A stretch of 64,000 nt of DNA from Candidatus Pelagibacter sp. RS39 (GCF_002101315.1 NZ_CP020777.1:744001-808000); one strand, 5' to 3'; shown: positions 47,624 through 56,844, counted from the stretch's first letter. Notes: generated by a model not told the origin, from the sequence alone. Program-made: numbers and translations.

Positions 47624-49126
47624 TTGATCATACATAACGTAAAAGTTTTCCCATCTAAAATTCACTTACCCAAAAAAAAACAGCTGGCTTGGAAAATCGC
47701 AGAGATTGCAAGTGATAATGCAAAGTTAGATAAAGAAGCAATAGAGATGGTGATTAATAGAATTATTGATAATGCCTCAGTTGCAATAGCCTCATTAAAC
47801 AGACATCCTGTTATTTCATCTAGGGAAATGGCTTTTAAACATTTGAGAAAAAACGGTGCAACATTATTTGGTGTTAACAGTAAATTAAAATTTGATTGCG
47901 AATGGGCTGCATGGAGTAATGGTACGGCTGTAAGAGAACTTGATTTTCATGATACTTTTTTAGCAGCTGATTACAGTCATCCTGGTGATAATATCCCACC
48001 CTTGTTAAGTGTTGCTCAACAAAATAAAAAAAGTGGGATCGATCTTTTAAGAGGGATAATAACTGCCTACGAGGTTCAAGTTAATTTAGTAAAAGGAATT
48101 TGCTTACATAAACATAAAGTAGATCACATAGCTCATTTAGGACCAAGTGTTGCTGCTGGAATAGGATCGATGTTGAGACTAAATACAGAAACAATCTATC
48201 AAGCTGTTCAACAAGCTCTGCATACAACTATTTCAACTAGACAGTCTAGAAAAGGTGAAATTTCAAGTTGGAAAGCTTATGCTCCAGCGCACGCTGGGAA
48301 ACTTGCAATTGAAGCTGTTGATAGAGTTATGCGTGGTGAAGGTGCTCCAAGTCCGATTTATGAAGGTGAAGATAGTGTTATAGCGCGAATTTTAGATGGA
48401 AAAAAAGCGTTGTATAAAGTTCCACTTCCAAAAAAAAACGAGACTAAGAAAGCTATACTTGAAACTTATACAAAAGAATATTCTGCTGAATATCAATCTC
48501 AAGCATTAATTGATCTTGCAAAAAAACTTAAAAAGAAAATATCAAATTTAAATCAAATAAGAAAAATTGATATTTATACCAGTCATCATACTCATTATGT
48601 GATTGGTACAGGTGCAAACGATCCTCAAAAAATGGATCCAAATGCAAGTAGAGAAACGTTAGATCATTCAATAATGTATATATTTGCTGTGGCTTTAGAG
48701 GATGGTAGCTGGCACCATGTAAAATCTTATTCGAAAGCTAGAGCAAAAAGAAAAAGTACAATTAAGATATGGAGATCAATCAAAACCCATGAGGATAAAA
48801 AATGGACCAAAAGATATCATGACCCTAACCCTAGAAAAAAAGCTTTTGGTGCAAAAGTCACAATTACGCTTAAAAACGGAAAAAAAATTACCGAAGAGCA
48901 AGGAGTTGCAGATGCTCATCCTTATGGTTCAAGACCGTTCAAAAGAAAAAATTATATAAACAAATTTTTAACACTTACCGAGAATATTTTAGATAAAAAA
49001 GAAATTGAAAGATTTTTAAAGACAGTGCAAAACTTAAGAAAACTAAAGTCAGGTCAATTAGATAGATTGAATATTATTGTTAAAAAGAGCAAAATTAAAC
49101 GAAATTTAAAAAAAGGAATTTTTTAA
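47624..49126 (+). CDS. prpD: 2-methylcitrate dehydratase
   Basis: PrpD dehydrates 2-methylcitrate to methylaconitate in the methylcitrate cycle that turns propionyl-CoA into pyruvate and succinate. The MmgE/PrpD family blocks are seen: [30 protein letters not shown] (read in parts), [21 protein letters not shown], and [13 protein letters not shown]. The 500-residue frame starts with TTG at 47624; AGGAG lies 5 nt before it and the next in-frame ATG is over 40 codons downstream, which supports the TTG. The stop overlaps the prpB ATG. The following two genes supply the rest of the cycle. Confidence 0.9.
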   Translation: MIIHNVKVFPSKIHLPKKKQLAWKIAEIASDNAKLDKEAIEMVINRIIDNASVAIASLNRHPVISSREMAFKHLRKNGATLFGVNSKLKFDCEWAAWSNGTAVRELDFHDTFLAADYSHPGDNIPPLLSVAQQNKKSGIDLLRGIITAYEVQVNLVKGICLHKHKVDHIAHLGPSVAAGIGSMLRLNTETIYQAVQQALHTTISTRQSRKGEISSWKAYAPAHAGKLAIEAVDRVMRGEGAPSPIYEGEDSVIARILDGKKALYKVPLPKKNETKKAILETYTKEYSAEYQSQALIDLAKKLKKKISNLNQIRKIDIYTSHHTHYVIGTGANDPQKMDPNASRETLDHSIMYIFAVALEDGSWHHVKSYSKARAKRKSTIKIWRSIKTHEDKKWTKRYHDPNPRKKAFGAKVTITLKNGKKITEEQGVADAHPYGSRPFKRKNYINKFLTLTENILDKKEIERFLKTVQNLRKLKSGQLDRLNIIVKKSKIKRNLKKGIF

Positions 49127-50022
49127 TGCATTTTGTTGAAAAAGAACCAATACAAAAAAGAAAAGATTTTACGGATAAATTAAAATCTAAAAAAATATTA
49201 AGAGTTCCTGGTGCTTATAATCCTTTAACTGCAAAGTTAATTGAGGAGATTGGTTATGATGCAGTTTATGTTTCAGGAGGTGTTATGGCAAATGATCTTG
49301 GATTCCCAGATATTGGATTAACTACACTGCAAGATGTTAGTACGCGGTCGTACTTAATTTCTAGAGTTACAAATCTTCCTACAATTGTAGATATAGATAC
49401 AGGATTTAAATCATGTAAAGAAACTATAGAAACTTTTGAAGAGTTTGGAATTACTGGAGTTCATATAGAAGATCAAATTGAGAGAAAAAGATGTGGACAC
49501 CTAGATAATAAAGAATTGATATCTACAGATGCAATGGTGAAAAAAATTAAAGAATGTGTGTCTGCAAAAAAAGATGAGAATTTTAAGATCATTGCGAGGT
49601 CTGATGCAAAAAGTGTAGAGGGTATAGATAAAATGATCGAAAGATGTAAAGCTTATATTGATGCTGGAGCAGAAATTGTTTTTCCTGAAGCACTTCATGA
49701 TGAAAAAGATTTTGAAAAAGTTAGAGGAGAGCTATCGTGTTATTTATTAGCTAACATGACTGAATTTGGTAAAACTAAATTATTAAATTACAAACAATTA
49801 GAAGAACTTGGTTATAATATAGTTATTTATCCTGTTACAACTCAAAGATTGGCAATGAAAAATGTTGAGGATGGTCTAAGAGACATTTATGCAAATGGAC
49901 ACCAAAACAACATTATTGATAAAATGCAGACCAGAAAACGATTATATGATCTTGTAGATTATGAAAAATATAATAGTTTGGACGAAAAAATTTATAACTT
50001 TAACACTGAAGGTCATGAATAA
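49126..50022 (+). CDS. prpB: 2-methylisocitrate lyase
   Basis: PrpB splits 2-methylisocitrate into pyruvate and succinate. It belongs to the isocitrate lyase/PEP mutase superfamily: RVPGAYNPLTAKLIEEIGYDAVYVSGG (in parts) at the N-terminus, the metal site in VDIDTGFKS, HIEDQIERKRCGHL with the catalytic cysteine of the KRCGH loop, and IARSDAKSVEG. The KRCGH loop separates lyases from PEP mutases. The 298-residue length is standard. It overlaps both prpD and prpC by one base. Confidence 0.93.
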   Translation: MHFVEKEPIQKRKDFTDKLKSKKILRVPGAYNPLTAKLIEEIGYDAVYVSGGVMANDLGFPDIGLTTLQDVSTRSYLISRVTNLPTIVDIDTGFKSCKETIETFEEFGITGVHIEDQIERKRCGHLDNKELISTDAMVKKIKECVSAKKDENFKIIARSDAKSVEGIDKMIERCKAYIDAGAEIVFPEALHDEKDFEKVRGELSCYLLANMTEFGKTKLLNYKQLEELGYNIVIYPVTTQRLAMKNVEDGLRDIYANGHQNNIIDKMQTRKRLYDLVDYEKYNSLDEKIYNFNTEGHE

Positions 50023-51146
50023 TGAGTGATGAGATAAAAAAGGGTTTATTGGGAATTGTTGTAGACGAAACTGAAGTCTCAAAAGTAATGCCTGAAATAA
50101 ACTCTCTTACTTATAGAGGCTATGCTGCTCAAGATCTTTGTGAATATTGTAGATTTGAAGAAGTTGCTTATCTGATTTTAAACAAGGACTTACCTAATAC
50201 TATCCAGCTTAGAAAATTTGAAAAGGAAGAAAAAAATAATAGAGAATTATCAAAAAATTTATATTCAATTATAAAAAAAATACCTAAAAAATCCCATCCT
50301 ATGGATGTGGCCAGAACTGCCGTAAGTATTATGGGTTTAGAAGATAAAGAAACAACTGACTCCTCTCCTGAGGCAAATATGAGAAAAGCGATTAGAATTC
50401 TTGCAAAAACCCCTACTGCATTGGCTGCCTTCTACAGAATTAGAAAAGGTAAAAAAATTATTAAACCTAAGAAAAACTTAAATATGGCTGAAAACTTTTT
50501 TCATATGTGTTTTGGAAAAGTACCTCAAAAAGAAATAGTAAAAGCTTTTGATGTGTCTTTAATATTATATGCAGAGCATAGCTTTAACGTTTCAACTTTT
50601 ACTGCAAGAACTATTACCAGCAGCTTGTCTGATATTCATGGTGCAATTACTGGTGCAATAGCAAGTTTAAAAGGTCCATTACATGGGGGAGCTAATGAAG
50701 AGGTAATGCATATGATGAATAAAATTAAAGATCCTAAAAATGCCCTTAAATGGATTAATAATGCATTAGATAACAAAGATGTTGTTATGGGATTTGGGCA
50801 TAGAGTTTATAAAAGTGGAGATTCGAGAGTTCCGACAATGAGAAAGTATTTTGCTAAAGTAGCAAAAATTAAAAAAGATAAAAAATTTGAAAAAATTTAT
50901 GACATTGTTGAAAAAGTAATGATTGAAAGAAAAAACATTCACCCAAATGTGGACTATCCTACTGGGCCGACTTATCACTTAATGGGTTTTGATACAGATT
51001 TCTTTACACCGATATTCGTTATTTCAAGAATAACTGGTTGGTCAGCACATATAATGGAGCAACACGCTGCAAACAAATTGATCCGACCTCTTGCAAGTTA
51101 CAAAGGTAACAAGCACAGAAAAGTTTTACAATTAAATCAAAGATAA
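50022..51146 (+). CDS. prpC: 2-methylcitrate synthase
   Basis: PrpC condenses propionyl-CoA with oxaloacetate. The 374-residue protein has the citrate synthase fold motifs: EHSFNVSTFTARTI (first histidine), GPLHGGANEEVMHMM, MGFGHRVYKSGDSR (second histidine) and NVDYPTGPTYHLMGFDTDFF with the catalytic aspartate. The short length and the prpDBC context favour methylcitrate synthase over housekeeping citrate synthase, which is longer and normally stands alone. It is convergent with nrdB; the two stop codons are adjacent. Confidence 0.9.
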   Translation: MSDEIKKGLLGIVVDETEVSKVMPEINSLTYRGYAAQDLCEYCRFEEVAYLILNKDLPNTIQLRKFEKEEKNNRELSKNLYSIIKKIPKKSHPMDVARTAVSIMGLEDKETTDSSPEANMRKAIRILAKTPTALAAFYRIRKGKKIIKPKKNLNMAENFFHMCFGKVPQKEIVKAFDVSLILYAEHSFNVSTFTARTITSSLSDIHGAITGAIASLKGPLHGGANEEVMHMMNKIKDPKNALKWINNALDNKDVVMGFGHRVYKSGDSRVPTMRKYFAKVAKIKKDKKFEKIYDIVEKVMIERKNIHPNVDYPTGPTYHLMGFDTDFFTPIFVISRITGWSAHIMEQHAANKLIRPLASYKGNKHRKVLQLNQR

Positions 51147-52163
51147 TTAACTAAAAGCTTCGACCCAAGTCCCTTGTGTAGATGCTTTAGAATACTCAGT
51201 TGCACGACCCTCAAAGAAGTTCATGTGTTCAACTGCATTTAACATTGTATCTAACCATCCGAGAGGATTTTTTTGTACATCATAAATTGGTTCTAAGCCT
51301 AGTTGAACTAGTCTTCTATTACCAATAAATCTAATATAGTCTTTTACCTCTTTTGCAGTTAATCCTTCCATTGGACCCATTTCAAAAGCTAAATCTATAA
51401 AGGCATCCTCATGTTCAATAATAGTTCTGCAAGCTTCGTATAATTCTTTTTTCAATTTTGGAGTCCAGATTTCTGGGTTCTCTTTAATGAATTCTTTAAA
51501 AATTCTGATCATAGAATTACAGTGAAGAGTTTCATCTCTTACAGACCAAGTAACTATTTGCCCCATTCCTTTCATCTTATTATGTCTTGGGAAATTTAAA
51601 AGAATCGCAAAACTTGCAAATAATTGTAGACCTTCAGTGAAAGCACTAAAGACTGCAACGGTTTTAGCAATATCTTCTTTTGAATTAACATTAAATCCTT
51701 GCATGTAATCATATTTATCTTTCATCTCTTTATACTTCATGAATGCAGAATATTCTGACTCAGGCATTCCGATAGTATCTAGTAAATGAGAGTAAGCAGC
51801 AACATGAACTGTTTCCATTGCAGCAAAAGCAGTCATCATCATTAAAACTTCTGTTGGTTTAAAAACAGTCGTATAATGTCTTAAGTAACAGTTATTTACT
51901 TCAACATCAGCTTGAGTGAAAAATCTAAAAATTTGAGTTAAAAGATTTTTCTCAGGTTGTGATAAATTTTTTTGCCAATCTCTGACATCATCACCAAGTG
52001 GGACCTCTTCGGGTAACCAGTGAATTCTTTGTTGTGTTAACCAAGCGTCATAACACCAAGGGTATCTAAATGGTTTATAAACTGGGTTCTCAACTAAAAG
52101 ACCCATCTTTTTTGGTTGGATAATTTCTTTTTTTTCTACTTTAATTTTCTCTGCTACTGACAT
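51147..52163 (-). CDS. nrdB: Class Ia ribonucleotide reductase beta subunit
   Basis: NrdB holds the diiron-tyrosyl radical cofactor that starts catalysis in NrdA. I choose the ATG at 52163 (MSVAEKIKV) because GAGGAG lies 8 nt upstream; this gives 338 residues and a 10-bp overlap with nrdA. The iron ligands can be assigned: D86, E117 and H120 in the METVH motif, E177, E211 and H214 in RDETLH. The radical tyrosine is Y124, four residues after H120, just as Y122 follows H118 in E. coli. There is no N-terminal ATP cone on this subunit. Neighbour and partner is NrdA. Confidence 0.95.
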   Translation of the reverse strand: MSVAEKIKVEKKEIIQPKKMGLLVENPVYKPFRYPWCYDAWLTQQRIHWLPEEVPLGDDVRDWQKNLSQPEKNLLTQIFRFFTQADVEVNNCYLRHYTTVFKPTEVLMMMTAFAAMETVHVAAYSHLLDTIGMPESEYSAFMKYKEMKDKYDYMQGFNVNSKEDIAKTVAVFSAFTEGLQLFASFAILLNFPRHNKMKGMGQIVTWSVRDETLHCNSMIRIFKEFIKENPEIWTPKLKKELYEACRTIIEHEDAFIDLAFEMGPMEGLTAKEVKDYIRFIGNRRLVQLGLEPIYDVQKNPLGWLDTMLNAVEHMNFFEGRATEYSKASTQGTWVEAFS

Positions 52164-54094
52164 GATAAACACTCCTCGTATTCCGGTTCCTCGTTAGTTT
52201 GTTGATTTTTAGATTTATATACATTAGCTGTAATATCAGTTGATTGAGCATTATTGATATTTTCAGCTCTTTGAATTGATTTTGATCTACAATAATAAAG
52301 GCTTTTTAAACCTTTTTTCCATGCATCAAAATGAATTCTATGTAATTCTTTTTTGTGAACGTCTGCTGGTAAAAATAAGTTGACTGATTGTGCTTGAGAA
52401 ATAAATGGTGTTCTATCACCACTTAACTCAATGATCCATTTTTGATTTAATTCAAAAGCAGTTTTAAAAACATCTTTTTCTAATTCGGTTAAAAAATCTA
52501 AATGCGAAACAGAACCCTGGTTAGTCGTTATTGTTGACCAGGTTTCATCATCATTTTTACCATGACCTTCTAAAATCTCTTCTAGGTATCTATTTCTAAC
52601 ATTGAAAGATCCTGACAAAGTTTTATGGGTGTAACTGTTGGCTGCAATAGGTTCTACTCCTGGTGATGCTCCACCACAAATTATTGAAATAGATGCAGTT
52701 GGTGCTATTGCAGTTTTATTTGAAAATCTTTCTTTGAAACCATACTCTGCAGCATCAGGACATGCGCCTCTTTCTTCAGCTAAATCTTTTGATGCTTGGT
52801 TTACTTTTTCATGAATATTTTTAAAAATCTTTTTATTCCATGACTTTGCCATCACAGACTCTAGTGGAATTCTTTTTTGTTGTAAAAAAGAATGAAAGCC
52901 CATTACTCCTAACCCAACACTTCTTTCTCTCTCGGCAGAATATTTTGCATCTTTAAATTGCTCAGGTGCTTTATTAATAAAATCAGATAGAACATTATCT
53001 AAAAATCTCATTACATCTACGATCATATCTGGATCATCTTTCCATTCATCATACTTTTCTAAGTTCAGTGAAGACAAACAACAAACAGCTGTTCGATCTC
53101 TTCCATCTTTGTCAATACCCGTAGGTAAAGTTATCTCGCTGCAAAGATTTGAAGTTTTTACTGTTAGGTTTGCCAACTTATGATGTTGTGGAATTTGTCT
53201 ATTAACAGTATCAATGTAAATAATATAAGGTTCTCCTGTTTCAATTCTTGCTGTTAATAATCTAATCCATAAATTTCTTGCAGATATAGTTTGTTGAATA
53301 GTTCCATCAGCTGGACTTTTTAATGCCCACTGTTCATCATTTTCTACAGCTCGCATGAATGCATCTGAAACTAAAACACCGTGATGTAAATTTAATGCTT
53401 TTCTATTTGGATCACCACCAGTTGGTCTTCTCATTTCCATAAACTCTTCTATTTCAGGATGATCAATTGGAAGATAACATGCTGCAGATCCTCTTCTTAA
53501 TGAACCTTGGCTGATCGCCATAGTTAATGAGTCCATAACTTTTATAAACGGAATAATTCCAGAAGTTTTTCCAACTTTACCAATCTTCTCACCTATTGAT
53601 CTTAAATTTCCCCAATAGCTTCCTATGCCCCCACCTTTTGCAGCTAACCAAACATTTTCACTCCAAAGATCTAGTATGCCACCTAAGCTATCTGATGCTT
53701 CATTTAAAAAACATGAAATCGGCAATCCTCTTTTAGTTCCACCATTAGATAAAACAGGTGTAGCTGGCATGAACCAGAGGTTACTTATATAATTATAAAT
53801 TCTTTGCGCATGCAAATTATCATCTGCATATGTACTAGCTACTCTCGCAAATAAATCTTGAAAAGATTCATTGTGACCAAGGTATCTGTCTTTTAAGGTT
53901 GCCTTACCAAAATCAGTTAGGTTTACATCTTTTGAACGGTCAATTTTAATTATTATACCTTTATCATTTTGAAACAGCTCAGTTTCATTATTTAATGAGA
54001 ATAAATCAGGTCTATTGCTTTTTTGAACCTCTTTGACTTCGGGGCTATATTCAGAGACAGCTTTCTTTAGGGCCTGCGATAGTATTTTATTCAT
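52154..54094 (-). CDS. nrdA: Class I ribonucleotide reductase alpha subunit (no ATP cone)
   Basis: NrdA reduces ribonucleoside diphosphates to deoxy forms. Catalytic elements are visible: the active-site cysteine in GLPISCFLNE, the thiyl-radical C-x-E in SNLCSEITLP, the partner cysteine in VCCLSSLNL, the radical-path tyrosines near the C-terminus, and the terminal CLSC pair that re-reduces the active site. At 646 residues it is about 115 shorter than E. coli NrdA: the family core begins within about 70 residues of the start and no ATP-cone motif precedes it, so overall-activity control by dATP through a cone should be lacking. The specificity-site region seems kept. Upstream DNA has LexA-like and NrdR-like elements. 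Confidence 0.94.
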   Translation of the reverse strand: MNKILSQALKKAVSEYSPEVKEVQKSNRPDLFSLNNETELFQNDKGIIIKIDRSKDVNLTDFGKATLKDRYLGHNESFQDLFARVASTYADDNLHAQRIYNYISNLWFMPATPVLSNGGTKRGLPISCFLNEASDSLGGILDLWSENVWLAAKGGGIGSYWGNLRSIGEKIGKVGKTSGIIPFIKVMDSLTMAISQGSLRRGSAACYLPIDHPEIEEFMEMRRPTGGDPNRKALNLHHGVLVSDAFMRAVENDEQWALKSPADGTIQQTISARNLWIRLLTARIETGEPYIIYIDTVNRQIPQHHKLANLTVKTSNLCSEITLPTGIDKDGRDRTAVCCLSSLNLEKYDEWKDDPDMIVDVMRFLDNVLSDFINKAPEQFKDAKYSAERERSVGLGVMGFHSFLQQKRIPLESVMAKSWNKKIFKNIHEKVNQASKDLAEERGACPDAAEYGFKERFSNKTAIAPTASISIICGGASPGVEPIAANSYTHKTLSGSFNVRNRYLEEILEGHGKNDDETWSTITTNQGSVSHLDFLTELEKDVFKTAFELNQKWIIELSGDRTPFISQAQSVNLFLPADVHKKELHRIHFDAWKKGLKSLYYCRSKSIQRAENINNAQSTDITANVYKSKNQQTNEEPEYEECLSCQ

Positions 54095-54127
54095 ATTTTG
54101 TTATTATATCTTGTTGTTTTAGCGAAA

Positions 54128-54163
54128 ACAACTATATGTTGTATGCGCTTTGTATAGATATAC
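54128..54163. promoter_or_regulatory. Pair of palindromes resembling NrdR boxes upstream of nrdA
   Basis: ACAACTATATGTTGT (54128-54142) and GTATAGATATAC (54152-54163) are palindromic, with centres about 22 bp apart (two helical turns). NrdR repressors bind paired AT-rich palindromes with a TATA-like core and flanking ACA/TGT, near RNR promoters. The match to the published consensus is partial, and spacing is shorter than the common three turns, so this is a candidate only. Confidence 0.4.
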
Positions 54164-54182
54164 TAAATATTATGTAAATCAA
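54154..54182 (-). promoter_or_regulatory. Candidate nrdA promoter
   Basis: On the minus strand TTGATT (54182-54177) lies 16-17 bp from TATCTA/ATCTAT (about 54160-54154), about 60 nt before the nrdA ATG. The -10 overlaps the second NrdR-like palindrome and the -35 lies directly beside the GTTC-N7-GTTC element, the geometry expected for a repressed promoter. The -10 match is moderate. Confidence 0.4.
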
Positions 54183-54184
54183 TA

Positions 54185-54199
54185 GAACATTTATAGAAC
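54185..54199 (-). promoter_or_regulatory. GTTC-N7-GTTC element (alphaproteobacterial LexA box) between nrdA and the phosphohexomutase gene
   Basis: The minus strand reads GTTC-TATAAAT-GTTC, a perfect match to the direct-repeat SOS box described for LexA of many alphaproteobacteria. It lies 91 bp upstream of nrdA, next to its candidate -35, and 54 bp upstream of the divergent phosphohexomutase gene. A match by chance in this 158-bp gap is unlikely in such AT-rich DNA. Whether this organism has LexA cannot be seen here. Confidence 0.55.
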
Positions 54200-54252
54200 A
54201 GTTAAAAAATAATTCAACTATAAAAACTAAAAAAATGTAAGTAATTAACAGC

Positions 54253-55707
54253 ATGACTCAATCAATTAAAATAGATCCTTTCGGCTTTCGAGAATATGAC
54301 GCACGGTGGATTTATGAGAAAGATATTAACGAGCAAGGAATCACGAATCTTGGGAAAGGTCTAGGTACTCAAATTAAACAACATACTAAAAAAGAAAACC
54401 CAAGAATAATAGTCGGTCATGATTATAGATCATATAGTGAAAAGATAAAGTTAGCTCTAATAAAAGGTTTAGTTTCAACTGGGTGTTTCGTTGAGGATGT
54501 TGGTTTATCTTTATCACCAATGGTTTATTTCGCACAATTTAATTTGGATGCTGATGCAGTTGCGATGGTAACAGCTAGTCATAATGAAAACGGCTGGACG
54601 GGAGTAAAAATGGGGATCAAAAAAGGATTAACGCATGCTCCTGAAGAAATGAAAGAATTAAAAGAAATTACCTTAAACCAAAATTTTACTAAGGGTAAAG
54701 GTAATGAAAAACAAATTAAAGATTTTGATAAAGTCTATAAAGAGGATTTAATAAGTAAGAATAAGTTAAAAAAAGAAATAAAAGCTGTAGTCGCGTGTGG
54801 CAATGGTACAGCAGGGATTTTTGCTCCTGATATACTAAGAGGAATTGGGTGTGAAGTAATTGAATTAGACTGTAATTTAGATTGGAATTTTCCAAAATAC
54901 AATCCAAACCCTGAGGATTTAGAAATGCTCCATGCTATAGCCAAATCAGTAAAAGAGAACAATGCTGATATCGGTTTTGGTTTTGACGGAGATGGTGATC
55001 GAGTTGGTGTAATTGATAATGAGGGGAACGAAATTTTTTCTGATAAAATAGGCTTACTGATTGCTAGAAATTTATCTAATTCACATAAAAATTCAAAGTT
55101 TATTGTAGATGTAAAATCTACTGGTCTTTACTCAACTGACAAAATTTTAAACAAAAATCAATGTGAAACTTTATATTGGAAAACAGGTCACTCTCACATC
55201 AAAAGAAAAGTATATAATGAAAAAGCTTTGGCTGGATTTGAAAAAAGTGGACACTTTTTTTTCAATCAACCACTAGGTTATGGTTATGATGATGGAATTA
55301 ATTCAGCAATTCAGGTTTGTCATTTGTTAAATAATCAAGAAAAAAAAATGAGTGAAATAATGAAAGAACTTCCAACTACTTATCAATCACCAACAATGGC
55401 ACCATTTTGTAAAGATGAGGAAAAATATAATGTAGTTAATGAGATGATAAAAGAGTTTAAAAAAATAAAAGATCAGAAAATTAAAATAGACAATCAAGAG
55501 ATAAAAGAGATTATAACTGTTAATGGAGTTAGATTTTCTTTTGAAGATGGTTCATGGGGTTTAATTAGAGCGTCATCAAATAAACCATCTTTAGTCGTAG
55601 TAACTGAAAGCCCAACTTCAGATGAAAGGAAATTGAATATTTTTAAATTTATCGATGAGACCTTAATGAGAACTGGAAAAATTGGTGAGTATGACCAAAA
55701 AATTTAA
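54253..55707 (+). CDS. Phosphomannomutase/phosphoglucomutase (AlgC/ManB type)
   Basis: An alpha-D-phosphohexomutase that interconverts sugar 6- and 1-phosphates through a phosphoserine. The active serine is S109 in TASHNENGWTGVKMG, the metal loop is GFDGDGDRVG near residue 250, the sugar-binding loop is GFEKSGHFFF and the C-terminal phosphate loop SFEDGSWGLIRASSNKPSLVV. The 484-residue length and sequence fit the AlgC-like PMM/PGM group rather than GlmM. It would feed GDP-mannose or UDP-glucose for the glycans made by the surface island. It shares its upstream region with nrdA and ends adjacent to the stop of the coiled-coil gene. Confidence 0.9.
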   Translation: MTQSIKIDPFGFREYDARWIYEKDINEQGITNLGKGLGTQIKQHTKKENPRIIVGHDYRSYSEKIKLALIKGLVSTGCFVEDVGLSLSPMVYFAQFNLDADAVAMVTASHNENGWTGVKMGIKKGLTHAPEEMKELKEITLNQNFTKGKGNEKQIKDFDKVYKEDLISKNKLKKEIKAVVACGNGTAGIFAPDILRGIGCEVIELDCNLDWNFPKYNPNPEDLEMLHAIAKSVKENNADIGFGFDGDGDRVGVIDNEGNEIFSDKIGLLIARNLSNSHKNSKFIVDVKSTGLYSTDKILNKNQCETLYWKTGHSHIKRKVYNEKALAGFEKSGHFFFNQPLGYGYDDGINSAIQVCHLLNNQEKKMSEIMKELPTTYQSPTMAPFCKDEEKYNVVNEMIKEFKKIKDQKIKIDNQEIKEIITVNGVRFSFEDGSWGLIRASSNKPSLVVVTESPTSDERKLNIFKFIDETLMRTGKIGEYDQKI

Positions 55708-56790
55708 TTAATTTTTTTCCTCTTTATTTTCACTTTTGTTAATATCATTTTCTGTTTTTGATGGTTGTGAATGATCACTATAAAATTTTTTGATTAATTC
55801 TTCTTCTCTTAATCTTTGTTCTTGATCAAATTTATCCTCCCATTCTTTAATTCTACGATTTTCTTCTTTTATTCTCTCTTCCTCTTCATCTTTTTCTTTC
55901 AACAACTTAGCTCTTTCCTCTTCAATAAGTCTCTGTTTTTCTTGTTCTTTTCTTATTTCTTCAGTCCTTTCTCTCTCCGCCTTTTCTTTTAATAATTTTT
56001 CGGCTTCTGCAGCTTTAATTTTTCGTTCCTTTTCTTTAAGTTCTTCTTCTTTAGCTCTTTGCTCTGCTTGTTCCTTTAAAATTTGTCTTTCTAGCTCTTG
56101 TTGTCTATCTATTTCAAGTTGTCTTAACCTATTTTCAGTTTCTCTTAATTTTTCTTCTTCATATTTTAATTTTCTCGCGGCTTCTCTTAATTTTTGCTCT
56201 TCATCTAATCTTTTTTGTCTCTCTAAATCTCTTAATCTATTTCTTTCTTGTCTTTCTTGCTCTTTTTCATCTCTTCGTTTTTGAGCTTCTAATTCTTTTG
56301 ATTTTATTTCCTCTAATTTAATTCTATTTTTTTCTTCTCTAATTTTCTGTCTTTCTAATATCTTTATTCTTAACTCTTCTTCTTTTAATTTTCTTGCGTC
56401 TTCCCTTAATTTTTTTGCTTCTTCATCTTTAATTTTTTGCTGTTCTATTTTTAATCTTTTAGCCTCAATTTTTTTTCTTTTTTCCTCATTTTTTTGAATT
56501 TGTTTTTCATTTTCTGTGATTAATTTTTTTTGGGCTAATATTTGAAGTCTCTCTTCTTTAGCTCTGTTTATTTTGTCTTTTTGAGCTTGTTTCTTTTGTT
56601 GTTGAATTTCTTTTTTTTCTTGAATTCTTTTCTCTTTTTCTATTTGTAATTTTCTTTTCTCTCTATTTTTTTTAAAATTTTGATAAAAATTCCCAATTTT
56701 ATTTTTTGTTCCATCAATAATACTCTCAGGAATAGATTTAAAAATTTTAAGATTATTTCGAATCTTTTTTTTCACCTTGTTTTTACTCAT
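55708..56790 (-). CDS. Long charged-helix (E/K/R-rich) protein, unknown function
   Basis: From the ATG at 56790 (MSKNKVKKKIRNN) the product is 360 residues. A basic N-terminus of about 60 residues is followed by some 270 residues almost wholly of E, K, R, Q, L, I and A without glycine or proline, e.g. EEAKKLREDARKLKEEEL and RLRQLEIDRQQELERQIL. The regular alternation of acidic and basic residues at i/i+4 predicts either a coiled coil or a single alpha-helix rod. The tail after residue 335 is polar and disordered-looking. There is no signal peptide or membrane span, so it is not TolA itself. I cannot assign a function; similarity searches will hit many unrelated low-complexity helices. Confidence 0.7.
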   Translation of the reverse strand: MSKNKVKKKIRNNLKIFKSIPESIIDGTKNKIGNFYQNFKKNREKRKLQIEKEKRIQEKKEIQQQKKQAQKDKINRAKEERLQILAQKKLITENEKQIQKNEEKRKKIEAKRLKIEQQKIKDEEAKKLREDARKLKEEELRIKILERQKIREEKNRIKLEEIKSKELEAQKRRDEKEQERQERNRLRDLERQKRLDEEQKLREAARKLKYEEEKLRETENRLRQLEIDRQQELERQILKEQAEQRAKEEELKEKERKIKAAEAEKLLKEKAERERTEEIRKEQEKQRLIEEERAKLLKEKDEEEERIKEENRRIKEWEDKFDQEQRLREEELIKKFYSDHSQPSKTENDINKSENKEEKN

Positions 56791-56815
56791 TGTGTAAAAT
56801 AACAATTTTTCATAT

Positions 56816-56844
56816 TTGTTGCATATAGAAGTTGTGGTTATATT
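56816..56844 (+). promoter_or_regulatory. Promoter of the DUF2061 leader RNA
   Basis: TTGTTG (56816-56821), a 17-bp spacer and TATATT (56839-56844) predict initiation near 56851. This is about 147 nt before the DUF2061 start codon, an unusually long leader for this compact genome. A TACAAT at 56848-56853 is an alternative -10 with a poorer -35. Confidence 0.5.
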
